In this document: one piece after another, positions 32,296 to 41,222 of the stretch
How the letters are laid out: the number at the start of each line of letters is the position of its first letter
Position numbering within the stretch: the stretch's first letter is position 1
NCBI GenBank assembly: GCA_942493135.1
Contig: OW818684.1
Location: 930,001-994,000 of the forward strand
Length of the DNA: 64,000 bases
From: Planctellipticum sp942493135
Lineage (GTDB): Bacteria > Planctomycetota > Planctomycetia > Planctomycetales > Planctomycetaceae
Direction of reading: 5' to 3'
The notes under the pieces: generated by a model
What the model was told of the DNA's origin: nothing
The model's database searches: none
What the model saw: the letters and a program-made list of their open reading frames with translations, nothing else
Position numbers and translations under genes: made by a program

Positions 32296-35200
32296 CTACT
32301 TCTGCTTCGAAGGAGCAAACCCCCGCCGCAAGGTGTTCTCCGTGATATTCACCGGAAAAACGAACTGCTGCAGGTAATCCGGCCCGCCCGCTTTTGTGCC
32401 GATGCCGGACAGCTTGAAGCCGCCGAACGGCTGGCGGCCGACCAGCGCCCCCGTGATCGGGCGGTTGAGGTACAGGTTCCCCACCTGGAATTCCCGCCGA
32501 ACCCGCTTCAGATTCGCCGGGCTCCGGCTGTAGACGCCGCCCGTCAGGGCGTAGTCGGTTCCATTTGCGATCGCCAGGGCCTCGCTCATGTCTTTAGCGC
32601 GAATCACCACCAGGACCGGTCCGAAGATCTCTTCCTGGGCGATTTTCGCGTCGGGCGGCACGTCCGCAAAAATGTGCGGAGCCACAAAGTACCCTTCGGA
32701 CCCGCTGTCGCTGATCGGTCCTTCGACGACGAGCCGGCCGGAGCCTTCGTCCACCTTGGCCGCCTCGATCACACCCCGAATCCGCTGGCAGGCTTCTTCG
32801 TCGATCACCGGCCCCAGATCGTTGCCGGGGTCTTCCGCCGGACCGACTTTCAGGGCGGCGGTCGCTTCGATCAGCCGCTTCAGGAATTCGTCATAGGCTG
32901 ATTCGAGCACGATCGCCCGCGAGCAGGCCGAGCATTTCTGGCCGCCGTAGCCGAACGCGCTCTGCACGACCCCCACGACGGCCTCGTCCAGATCGGCGTC
33001 GCTGTCGACAATGATCGCGTTCTTGCCCCCCATTTCGGCGATGACGTGTTTGACGCCCCGCTGAGCCGCATGCGCATCCGCCGCCGCCGAGTTGATTGCC
33101 AGACCGACCGCCCGGCTGCCGGTGAACGCGATCAGATCGACATCCGGACTGCCGACGAGCTGCGGTCCGACGTCTTCGCCGACGCCCGGCACCAGGTTGA
33201 CAACGCCGTCCGGCACCCCTGCGGTCTGGATGATCTCCATCAGCTTCGCCGCGAGGACCGAGGACTGCTCGGCAGGCTTCATGATCACCGTGTTGCCGGT
33301 GACCATCGCCGCCGCGGTCATGCCGGTCAGGATCGCCAGGGGGAAGTTCCAAGGTGCGATCACGACTGCCACGCCGCGCGGCCGGTAAAAATAGCTGTTC
33401 TCTTCCCCGGGGAGGTCGAATGCGGAGGGATTCTCCAGCCGCTGCACCTGTTGCGAGTAATACAGGCAGAAGTCGATCGCCTCGGCGACCTCGGCATCGG
33501 CCTCGGCCCAGGGCTTGCCGCATTCGTAGACCTGCCAGGCGGCCAGTTCGTAGCGACGCGACCGCATTTCGCGGGCCATCAGCTCCAGGTACTCGGCCCG
33601 GTAGTGGACTTCCACGCGCGACCATTCGGGAAACGCCCGGCGGGCGGCGTCGATCGCCGCAATCGCGTCGTCCACCGTCCCCAGCGCAACCTTACCGACA
33701 ATCTGCGCTTTGTGGGACGGATTTCGCGACGTGATCCACTGCCGGTTCTGAATCGCCTTGCCGCCGATCACCAGCGAATACTCTTCCCCGAGCTGATCGG
33801 CCACCTGGTCGAGCGCCGCCTCCATCGCCTTCCGGACTTCCGGCTGGCTGAAGTCGCTGTGGGGCTCGTTGACGAATGGAGGTTCGGGCTGCGGAACCGG
33901 GGCGGGAGCGTGCAGGGCGGCTTCGGAGGGAGACATCAGCAAATCCTCAAGACGAACGCGTTCGTCGTAGCTGTGACGCAAAAAGGAGTCGTTCGACGTG
34001 TTTTCCAGCAGTCGCCGCACCAGATAGGCCATGCCGGGAATCAGTTGCCCGAATGGCGTATAGATCCGCACGCGATGCCCCAGGTCGTGGAAGACCTGGG
34101 CCTGCTCTTCGGCCATGCCGTAGAGCATCTGGATTTCAAACACGTCATCGGGGACGTGCAGCTCTTTGGCCCATGCCAGGGCATGCGACAGACTCCGCAG
34201 GTTGTGACTGCCGAAGGCCGGCCGCAGCCAGCGGTGCTCTTCCAGGAGATACCGGGTCAACCGCTCGTAACTGGCGTCTGACTCCCACTTCTGCTGAAAG
34301 ACCGGCACCGGCCAGTGATTCAGCCCGCTGACGATCGTCTCGAAGTCCCAGTAGGCCCCCTTAACCAGCCGGATCCAGACCGGCGTCCCCCGCTTCTCGG
34401 CCCACTTCCGCAGCTCCCGGAGATCCTTCTCGGCGTCGTGCAAGTAGGCCTGAACCACGATTCCGACGTCGGCGAAGTCCCGGAACTCGGGCTCCATCAG
34501 GATTTCGCGGAAGATCTGCAGCGTCAGGTCTTTGTACGAGTACTGTTCCATGTCGACATGCAGGTAGGCGTGGTTGGCCCGCGCCTCCCGGAGCAGCGGT
34601 CGCAGCCGTTCCTTCACCGCCCGCGACGTCCCCGCCGGATCGGCAACCCGGAACCGGCTGACCAGCGCCGACAGTTTGAGCGACAGATTCACCCGCGGGA
34701 GCGTCCCCACCATGCTGGTGTCGGCCTGCGACGACTCCGGCCAGGCATTGACCACGGGGGCCAGCTCCGTCAGCAGCGTCAGATACTGCTGCTGATACGC
34801 GTCCGCCTCCTGCTCGCTGATCACCGCTTCGCCGAGCAGGTCCAGCGTAAAGGCGAAGCCCTTCTGACGGAGCGACTGCACCGTCTTCGTGACTTCATCG
34901 ACGCTTTCGCCGGCGATGAACCGTCGCGCCATCCGGGCGGCGTTGCTCCGGGCATTGTAGGCTAAAGCCCGCGACAGGACGGACTCCGGCCGCATGTGCT
35001 CGATGCCGAACTTCACCAGTTCGACGGCCCACGGCAGATGTTCGCGGATCTCTTCAAAGTATTCCTGCAGGTGCCGGGTGACGTCCTGATGTGAACGGAG
35101 CCGGGGCAGCACGTCCACAAAGCGGAACATCTGCACCTTGACCGACTCATCGGACATGGCGACGCCCAGAATCCGGTCATCCCACCACCGCCGTTCGAAC

Positions 35201-35304
35201 ATCGACGGTCGACGACGGTGCAGATGACCCCAGACGTACTGTCCGATAGTCCGGGTTTCATGTTCGACCCGCTCAAGCAGATCGGAGGCGGCAGCGGCGG
35301 TCAC
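32296..35304 (-). CDS. Bifunctional proline dehydrogenase / P5C dehydrogenase
   Basis: About 1002 residues, oxidising proline to glutamate in two steps. The N-terminal half is a proline dehydrogenase barrel (about 60-480) with RLVKGAYWDFET, QMLYGMAEEQAQVFHDLG and VRIYTPFGQLIPGMAYLVRR. The C-terminal half is an aldehyde dehydrogenase with IAPWNFPLAILTG, FTGSRAVGLAIN, AEMGGKNAIIVDSDADLD and GYGGQKCSAC, whose first Cys (about 790) is the nucleophile. No PutA DNA-binding domain is present. GTG 35304 with GGAG eleven bases upstream is the likely start; an in-frame ATG at 35427 adds 41 residues without homology. It stands alone, facing tRNA-Gln. Confidence 0.93.
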   Translation of the reverse strand: MTAAAASDLLERVEHETRTIGQYVWGHLHRRRPSMFERRWWDDRILGVAMSDESVKVQMFRFVDVLPRLRSHQDVTRHLQEYFEEIREHLPWAVELVKFGIEHMRPESVLSRALAYNARSNAARMARRFIAGESVDEVTKTVQSLRQKGFAFTLDLLGEAVISEQEADAYQQQYLTLLTELAPVVNAWPESSQADTSMVGTLPRVNLSLKLSALVSRFRVADPAGTSRAVKERLRPLLREARANHAYLHVDMEQYSYKDLTLQIFREILMEPEFRDFADVGIVVQAYLHDAEKDLRELRKWAEKRGTPVWIRLVKGAYWDFETIVSGLNHWPVPVFQQKWESDASYERLTRYLLEEHRWLRPAFGSHNLRSLSHALAWAKELHVPDDVFEIQMLYGMAEEQAQVFHDLGHRVRIYTPFGQLIPGMAYLVRRLLENTSNDSFLRHSYDERVRLEDLLMSPSEAALHAPAPVPQPEPPFVNEPHSDFSQPEVRKAMEAALDQVADQLGEEYSLVIGGKAIQNRQWITSRNPSHKAQIVGKVALGTVDDAIAAIDAARRAFPEWSRVEVHYRAEYLELMAREMRSRRYELAAWQVYECGKPWAEADAEVAEAIDFCLYYSQQVQRLENPSAFDLPGEENSYFYRPRGVAVVIAPWNFPLAILTGMTAAAMVTGNTVIMKPAEQSSVLAAKLMEIIQTAGVPDGVVNLVPGVGEDVGPQLVGSPDVDLIAFTGSRAVGLAINSAAADAHAAQRGVKHVIAEMGGKNAIIVDSDADLDEAVVGVVQSAFGYGGQKCSACSRAIVLESAYDEFLKRLIEATAALKVGPAEDPGNDLGPVIDEEACQRIRGVIEAAKVDEGSGRLVVEGPISDSGSEGYFVAPHIFADVPPDAKIAQEEIFGPVLVVIRAKDMSEALAIANGTDYALTGGVYSRSPANLKRVRREFQVGNLYLNRPITGALVGRQPFGGFKLSGIGTKAGGPDYLQQFVFPVNITENTLRRGFAPSKQK

Positions 35305-35493
35305 GGGCAGGGGGACTCCATTCCAGGAAGAAGCGGAACGGGGAATTCTAGGCGAACCCGGTCGCCACAGGAAAGGCACCGCCGCAATTGACCAATTCCC
35401 ACAGGAATTCTCGTTCCCAGACTCCACCTGAGAACGCCCGCCTCTGACCCGCCAGCCTCGTCCACCACCAACCGGGTCGTTTTCTCACCGAAC

Positions 35494-35580
35494 GGGTGGC
35501 TGGGTCGGAGTCTTCGACGACCCAGGAATCATCGGGTCGCCAGCTCAACTGGGTCGTCGAAGACTCCGACCCAGCCACCC
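35494..35580. repeat. Perfect 32-bp inverted repeat (GGGTGGC-family palindrome 4)
   Basis: Arms at 35494-35525 and 35549-35580 are exact reverse complements over 32 bases, with a 23-base loop containing ATCGGGTCGCC. Arms start GGGTGGCTGGGTCGGAGTC. It lies in the 590-base space between the divergent proline-oxidation and LolC/E-like genes. The absence of any mismatch suggests recent spread or strong selection on structure. The rest of 35305-35895 shows no gene. Confidence 0.95.
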
Positions 35581-35895
35581 GCCGCCCCGCGCAAGCCCCG
35601 CTTCCGTTGTAACTTCGTCCCGATCGCATGTCAGACTCGTCCAGCTCCCCGCGTGTGAAACGAACCCCGCCTTCGCACGCCGGACGCCCGTGCAGTCCAT
35701 CTTCCCCCGCCCCGAAAACGACCTATCCAGCACAACCATCAAGCGTTACAGCAATCCCCCGATCGCCGCCTCCCGCGCACATTGTCGCTTTGACCGGTTC
35801 GATTCCGTGAAATCGGTCTTGGCACGTCCTTCGCTTCCCGATAGCGTATCACCGCTTCCCCGCCCCAAGGATGGTCCGCGCCAAGGATTGGCACG

Positions 35896-37461
35896 ATGTA
35901 CAAGCTCGTTCTCTGTCTCCGCTACCTCCGCACCCGCTATATCGCCCTGGCGAGCATCGTCAGCGTGATGCTCGGCGTGGCCACGATGATCGTGGTCAAC
36001 AGCGTGATGTCCGGCTTCGCGACCGAAATGCGCGACCGGCTGCAGGGGCTCCTCTCCGATATCATCATCGATACGCGCAGCATGGACGGCGAGCCCAACC
36101 CCGAGGCCCTGCTGGCCGAGGTCCGCAAGGTCGCCGGCGACTACGTCGAAGGGGTGACCGCCACCGTCGAAATCTACGGAATGCTGAGCTTCCAGTACGG
36201 CGGCAACTACATCACCCGCCCCGTGACCCTCATCGGCATCGACCCGCAGTCCAAGTCCGAAGTCGGCCCTCTGGTGGATCACCTGGTCAGCTACCAGCCC
36301 GAACGCGAGGACGGCAAAGTCGTCAGCCCGCCCGAACGGGACCGCTCCACGCCGCCAGGATGGGATCTCAGCCCGGCCGCCGGCGCCTACCGTCGCGAAA
36401 TCGCCGAACGCCGCCGCTGGCTCCACGAACAGCTGGAGCGAGAACGGACCGCTCACCAGGGGCTGAGCGAACCCGCCAATGCCGATGCAGAAGCAGAAGT
36501 TCCCGCTGTGGCCGCCGCTGACGGCGATCCGTTCGGCACGGAATCGCACCCGACCGCGAAGCCCGCGGCAGCCGAAGACCCCGCCGCGCCCATGCAGGCC
36601 AGAATCTACATCGGCGCCCAGCTCGTCAGCTACCAGTACGACGACCCGGAAACCGGCAAATCACGGACGATGCAGATGGTCCGCGCCGGCGACGACGTGA
36701 AGATCAGCACCGTCACCGCCGGCCGCCCCCCCGAAGCCGCCCACTTCAACGCCACGGTGGTCGACTTCTTCCGCAGCGGCATGAGCGAGTACGACTCGCA
36801 GCTCGTCTTCTGCGACATCAAGTCCCTGCAGCAGGCCCGCGGGATGTTTGACAGGACGACCGATTCCGGCGCCGTCACCTCGATTCAGATCAAGCTGAAA
36901 GACGTCGGCAAGACCGCGGACGTGATCGCCCGGCTCAAGACCGTCTTTCCCGCCACCGACTTCACCATCAACACCTGGGAATCCAAGCAGGCCCCCCTCC
37001 TGGCCGCCGTCGAGATTGAGTCGGCCATCCTCAACGTGCTGTTGTTCCTCATCATCACCGTCGCCGGTTTCGGCATCCTCGCCATCTTCTTCATGATCGT
37101 CGTCGAGAAGACCCGCGACATCGGCATCCTCAAGGCCCTCGGCGCCAGCTCCAGCGGCGTCATGTCGATTTTCCTCTCCTACGGATTGTCCCTCGGAATG
37201 GTCGGCAGCGGGGTGGGGGTGGCCTGCGGACTGCTGTTCGTGCATTACATCAACGAAATTGAAACCGTTCTGAGCTGGATCACCGGCCGTAAAGTCTTTG
37301 ACGAGCGGATTTATTACTTCCCCACGATCCCCACCAACGTCGACGCCCTGACGGTCTGCTGGGTGGCCGCGGGAGCGGTGGCCATCGCCGTCATGGCCAG
37401 CATCCTGCCGGCCCGCCGGGCCGCCCGCCTGCACCCGGTGCAGGCCCTGCGATATGAATAA
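35896..37461 (+). CDS. LolC/E-MacB type ABC transporter permease
   Basis: A 521-residue permease of the FtsX/MacB/LolC-E type. One membrane segment lies near residues 17-38 and three at the C terminus (about 376-403, 420-450, 488-510), with a periplasmic domain between. The opening YKLVLCLRYLRTRYIALASI and the end ILPARRAARLHPVQALRYE are family marks. An acidic, proline-rich insertion at about 170-235 (with PERDRSTPPGWD and DAEAEVPAV) is not seen in enterobacterial LolC/E. The ATPase partner follows 131 bases later. The pair probably extracts lipoproteins or other substrates from the inner membrane. Confidence 0.9.
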   Translation: MYKLVLCLRYLRTRYIALASIVSVMLGVATMIVVNSVMSGFATEMRDRLQGLLSDIIIDTRSMDGEPNPEALLAEVRKVAGDYVEGVTATVEIYGMLSFQYGGNYITRPVTLIGIDPQSKSEVGPLVDHLVSYQPEREDGKVVSPPERDRSTPPGWDLSPAAGAYRREIAERRRWLHEQLERERTAHQGLSEPANADAEAEVPAVAAADGDPFGTESHPTAKPAAAEDPAAPMQARIYIGAQLVSYQYDDPETGKSRTMQMVRAGDDVKISTVTAGRPPEAAHFNATVVDFFRSGMSEYDSQLVFCDIKSLQQARGMFDRTTDSGAVTSIQIKLKDVGKTADVIARLKTVFPATDFTINTWESKQAPLLAAVEIESAILNVLLFLIITVAGFGILAIFFMIVVEKTRDIGILKALGASSSGVMSIFLSYGLSLGMVGSGVGVACGLLFVHYINEIETVLSWITGRKVFDERIYYFPTIPTNVDALTVCWVAAGAVAIAVMASILPARRAARLHPVQALRYE

Positions 37462-37468
37462 GAAGTAA

Positions 37469-37538
37469 GGTGAGTCGAGTCTTCGAGGCTCACCACGGAG
37501 CGAACAGAATACGGTGAGCCTCGCGGACTCGACTCACC
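37469..37538. repeat. Palindrome between permease and ATPase genes
   Basis: Arms at 37469-37494 and 37513-37538, beginning GGTGAGTCGAGTC and ending GACTCGACTCACC, pair over nearly all 26 bases. Each arm is also a partial palindrome (GGTGAG...CTCACC). It lies between two genes expected to be cotranscribed, eight bases after the permease stop, so it may tune expression of the downstream gene. Confidence 0.8.
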
Positions 37539-37592
37539 CTACGACTGCCAGCGGCTACAAACGCTTTCGACGAAACCCCGGAGTCTGCTCCG

Positions 37593-38330
37593 ATGACCGA
37601 ACGCCCCGGAATTCTCGCCATGCCCGAGCTGCATATCTCCGCCGTTTCCGTCGAGAAGGCCTACCGCAAGGGGGTGCACCTCGTGCCGGTTCTTCACGGG
37701 GTCGACATCTCCGCCCGCAAGGGGGAATTCCTGTCGATCGTGGGCCAGTCGGGGTCGGGGAAGAGCACGCTGCTGCACCTGATCGGACTGCTCGACGGAC
37801 CCGACGAAGGCGAAATTCATCTGGACGGCCAGCGAATCGACGACCTGCCGGCCCGCACCCGCGACGAGCTCCGGAACCGGGTGTTCGGCTTCGTGTTCCA
37901 GTTCTACCACCTGCTCCCCGAGCTCAGCCTGATTGAGAACGTCCTGTCGCCGCTGATGATCCGGCACTCCGTGTTCAGCTACTGGAAACAGCGTCGTGGG
38001 TTCAACGACGCCGCCCGCGAGATGATCGACCGCGTCGGCCTCGGGCATCGCCTCAGCCATCGTCCGTCCGAGCTGTCAGGGGGAGAAATGCAGCGGGCCG
38101 CCATCGCCCGGGCGCTGGTCGCCCGTCCGGAGATCCTGCTGGCCGACGAGCCGACCGGGAACCTCGACGCGGGCTCCGGCCGGGAAATCATGGACTTGCT
38201 GGTCCGGTTGAACGAGCAGGAGGCGCTGACTATTATCATGGTGACGCATGATGCCGCGGTGGCGGCCCAGGCTCATCGCACGGTCCGTCTCAAAGAGGGG
38301 CGTTGCGAAATCCTGGCCGACGCGGCGTAA
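37593..38330 (+). CDS. LolD-type ABC transporter ATP-binding protein
   Basis: A 245-residue ATPase of the LolD/MacB/FtsE group. Motifs are Walker A GQSGSGKST, Q-loop FGFVFQFYHLLPELSLIENV, signature LSGGEMQRAAIARAL, Walker B ILLADEPTGNLD and the switch VTHDAAV. The start at 37593 has GGAG nine bases upstream; an in-frame ATG nine codons later is possible. It pairs with the permease just upstream. A branched-chain aminotransferase gene follows 167 bases on, apparently unrelated in function. Confidence 0.94.
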   Translation: MTERPGILAMPELHISAVSVEKAYRKGVHLVPVLHGVDISARKGEFLSIVGQSGSGKSTLLHLIGLLDGPDEGEIHLDGQRIDDLPARTRDELRNRVFGFVFQFYHLLPELSLIENVLSPLMIRHSVFSYWKQRRGFNDAAREMIDRVGLGHRLSHRPSELSGGEMQRAAIARALVARPEILLADEPTGNLDAGSGREIMDLLVRLNEQEALTIIMVTHDAAVAAQAHRTVRLKEGRCEILADAA

Positions 38331-38496
38331 GCCGTTTCACCGCCGCACATTCTGGAGTATTGTCTCCCGGAATGCGTCCGAATCCGTGAACTCCGCCGGG
38401 GCAGACCGTGTCGTCTGCCTCTGTCTGTTTTCGGGGTCTGCCTTCCCGCTTCCTTGCGTCTTCTGACGAACTACACCGCTCGCGCAGGTCCGTGCC

Positions 38497-39366
38497 ATGC
38501 CTCTTAAGATTTTCCTCGGCGACCGTCTCGTGGATGAAGCCGACGCCAAGATCAGCGTCTTCGACCACGGGCTGCTCTACGGAGACGGCGTGTTTGAAGG
38601 GATCCGGGTCTACGGGGGCAAGGTTTTTCTCCACGAAGAGCATATTGAGCGTCTGTTCGAAAGCGCCCGGGCGATCCGGCTGGAAATCCCGCTCACGGCG
38701 GACCGGTTGATCCGCGCCGTCGAGGAGACGGTGGCGGCGAACAACATCGGCGACGGCTACATCCGCCTGGTGGTCACCCGCGGGGCAGGCGGCCTGGGGT
38801 TGGACATCCGCAAGACATCGCATCCGCAGATCATCATCATTGCGGACAAGATCAGCCTCTACCCGGAAGAGACCTACACGCGCGGCATGAATCTGGTCAC
38901 CGCCAGCACGATCCGCAACCACCCGGCAGCGCTCAGCCCGCGGATCAAGTCGCTCAATTATCTCAACAACATCCTCGCCCGCATCGAGGGAACCGACGCC
39001 GGCATGGTGGAAGCGCTGATGCTCAACCATAAGGGCGAGGTTGCCGAATGCACGGGCGACAACATCTTCATCGTCAAGAACGGCACGCTGAAGACGCCGC
39101 CGCCCGATGCCGGTATTCTGGAAGGTCTGACCCGGAATGCAGTGATGCGTCTGGCGCGCGAGGCGGCCTACCCGGTTCTCGAAAGCACGATGACCCGGCA
39201 CGACATCTACACCGCCGACGAGTGCTTTCTGACGGGCACCGCGGCGGAAGTCGTCGCGGTGGTGACGCTCGACGGTCGCAAGATCGGCGCCGGGGAACCC
39301 GGCCCGATGACGCGGGACCTGTTGAGCCGTTTCCGCACACTGACGCGGACGGGCGCCTGGAAGTAG
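38497..39366 (+). CDS. ilvE: Branched-chain amino acid aminotransferase
   Basis: A 289-residue fold-type IV PLP enzyme. The N terminus IFLGDRLVDEADAKISVFDH is followed by GLLYGDGVFEGIRVYGG, the PLP-lysine region RIKSLNYLNNILARIEG (Lys in IKSLNYL) and the acidic EALMLNHKGEVAECTGDNIF block. These fit BCAT, which makes or breaks down leucine, isoleucine and valine; D-amino acid transaminase and ADC lyase are related but fit less well. Length is typical of the shorter bacterial type. It appears to be a single-gene unit. Confidence 0.92.
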   Translation: MPLKIFLGDRLVDEADAKISVFDHGLLYGDGVFEGIRVYGGKVFLHEEHIERLFESARAIRLEIPLTADRLIRAVEETVAANNIGDGYIRLVVTRGAGGLGLDIRKTSHPQIIIIADKISLYPEETYTRGMNLVTASTIRNHPAALSPRIKSLNYLNNILARIEGTDAGMVEALMLNHKGEVAECTGDNIFIVKNGTLKTPPPDAGILEGLTRNAVMRLAREAAYPVLESTMTRHDIYTADECFLTGTAAEVVAVVTLDGRKIGAGEPGPMTRDLLSRFRTLTRTGAWK

Positions 39367-39488
39367 GGAATGGCGAGTGGCCGGAGGAAGAGGGCCAATC
39401 GCTGATCGCCGGAGAGGATGTCCTTCGTGGGGTGGGGCGGATCGCGTGTGCGACAGAAAGTGGCGGGCAGCGTCGCTGACTGATGACG

Positions 39489-39540
39489 TCAAACTGCGGC
39501 CTCTTGCGGCGAAGCCGCCCGGCCTGCGGCCGGGCCACCC
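39489..39540. repeat. GGCCCGGC-type repeat, half copy
   Basis: Starts near AACTGCGGCCTCTTGCGGCG and ends GGCCTGCGGCCGGGCCACCC. It matches the right half of the unit at 31649-31792 (CCTCTTGTCGC..GGGCCTGCGGGCC..CACCC). It lies between ilvE and the convergent HlyD-type gene. The space from 39367 to 39488 holds no recognised gene. Confidence 0.6.
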
Positions 39541-39555
39541 GTGACGGGCTCCGGG

Positions 39556-40944
39556 CTATTTGGGCTCGAGCAGGCGGGCGGTTCGGACGCGCTGGCGTTC
39601 CATTTCGGCGGGGAGGCGGTATTCGGTCTGGGGCTGGACCCGGGCGCCGTCGTGCAGAACGTCCAGGTTGGTCAGGATGATCCGGTCGCCGGCGGCGACT
39701 CCCTCGTCGAGAATCGCCAGCGACTGCAGGGTTTCGACCGGCGTTACGAGCCGTCCGAAGGATTGCCCGTCCTTCAGCACGAACAGCTTGCCCCGGACCA
39801 GAGCATCCCGCGGCACGACCAAGGCGTCGTCGTAGATCGGCCCGTCGATCCGGACCTGGACGAAGGTGCCGGGCAGGAGCGGTGTCGTCTGCTGCGAGTT
39901 ATCCACGCGCACATAGACCATGACCGTGCGGGTCTGTTCGTCGGCGTTCGGGGCTGAGCGGACCAGTTCGCCGAACCAGAGCGGTTTCGCCGTTTCGTTG
40001 GGGGCGAGTGCGACTGTCGGCGACTGCCCCGATTTCAGGGCGACCATGATCCGGGCATGGTCCGTCAGAGTCAATGCCACGGGGACTTCGACGATCGACG
40101 CGTCGGTCACGGTCACTAATGCGTCGCCCGGTTTGACGTACTGGCCCTGCTCGACGTCGACCTTTCGCAGTCGCCCGGCGAACGGGGCGGTCACGGCAGT
40201 TCGTTGGAGATCGAGCTTCGCGAGTTTCAGGTCGTTCTGCAGGGCTTCGCGGCGCTGCACGATCTGATCGCCTCGAACCGGGAACAGATTCAGTTCGTTG
40301 TCGTTCTGCAGCAGTACCTTTTCGTATGTCCGAAGCTGGATCGTGGCCTGCCGGAACTCGGATTCGGTGACGACCCCCTGTTTGTGGAGGTCCGCCGTCT
40401 TGCGAAACTCTTTCGTGAAATCGTCGAAGTCCGATTGCAGACGCTCGCGGAGCGTTTTCAGGTTTTTCTCTTCCTGGTTCAGCCGCTCCAGCTCGACTTC
40501 GGACTCGCGCAGCCGGTTCTCGATCTGAATCACACGTTCTTCATAGTTTCGCGGATCGATCTGCAGCAGAATTTCGTCGGGGCCGGGCGACTTTCCGCCG
40601 GCAGGGACCGGAGTCCCGATCGGCGGCGTCACCTGCTCGCCCACTTCCAGTTTGGGATGGGTCGACAGGACTTCGCCGGCGACCTGGGCGGACAGCACGA
40701 CTTCCCGGTCGGCTTGAGCCGTGCCGAAGCCGGTGACGACGCGCTGCAGCCGGACCGGCTCGACGACAAAGACATCGACGTTGTACCGCCGGGACTCGGG
40801 CTCTTTCAGCTCGGGAGGTTTCCGCAGACGGGACAGTGCCTCGGCGGTGATGGTCCCCCCGCCGAACAGCAGCAGAATCAGGACAATCGAGATCAGCGTG
40901 CGCCAGGTGGTCTCCCCGCGCGAGGTGGCTCGGTCCGAAGTCAC
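39556..40944 (-). CDS. HlyD/RND-type periplasmic adaptor protein
   Basis: A 462-residue membrane fusion protein. One membrane anchor lies at about 16-35 (LISIVLILLLFGGGTITAEA), then VEPVRLQRVVTGFGTAQADR begins the first lipoyl/barrel half. A coiled coil spans about 140-235 (NRLRESEVELERLNQEEKNL and onward), and VTAPFAGRLRKVDVEQGQYV is the second lipoyl half. A barrel and membrane-proximal part follow. These proteins link an inner-membrane pump to an outer-membrane channel. No pump or TolC gene is beside it; the LolCD-like pair is nearby but on the other strand with ilvE between. The partner is therefore unknown. Confidence 0.9.
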   Translation of the reverse strand: MTSDRATSRGETTWRTLISIVLILLLFGGGTITAEALSRLRKPPELKEPESRRYNVDVFVVEPVRLQRVVTGFGTAQADREVVLSAQVAGEVLSTHPKLEVGEQVTPPIGTPVPAGGKSPGPDEILLQIDPRNYEERVIQIENRLRESEVELERLNQEEKNLKTLRERLQSDFDDFTKEFRKTADLHKQGVVTESEFRQATIQLRTYEKVLLQNDNELNLFPVRGDQIVQRREALQNDLKLAKLDLQRTAVTAPFAGRLRKVDVEQGQYVKPGDALVTVTDASIVEVPVALTLTDHARIMVALKSGQSPTVALAPNETAKPLWFGELVRSAPNADEQTRTVMVYVRVDNSQQTTPLLPGTFVQVRIDGPIYDDALVVPRDALVRGKLFVLKDGQSFGRLVTPVETLQSLAILDEGVAAGDRIILTNLDVLHDGARVQPQTEYRLPAEMERQRVRTARLLEPK

Positions 40945-41222
40945 AAAGAGTCTCCCGTTCCGCGGCGGCAGAAAATACCGGAAAGATGCTTCCCGTTCAC
41001 CGCGCTGCGTCCTGCACAGGTTGGATCGATTTCGCGAAGTCCCACTGACTATAGAGCCTTTCGGACTGTTCAGGGAATGCAGACACGCCCGCCTCTACCG
41101 GGTTCTCACAAAACGGAACTGGCGGCAAGCGGATCACACATGAAGAACGCATCAGTCGACGCCGACCTGTCCGGTCACTCGGCGCGTTGCAGCCCGCTCG
41201 TCCGCCTGCGATTCTGCTGGCC

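Noticed and set aside
32296..35304. Trifunctional PutA with DNA-binding domain
   Set aside because: The N terminus has no ribbon-helix-helix segment, so only the two enzymatic parts are claimed.
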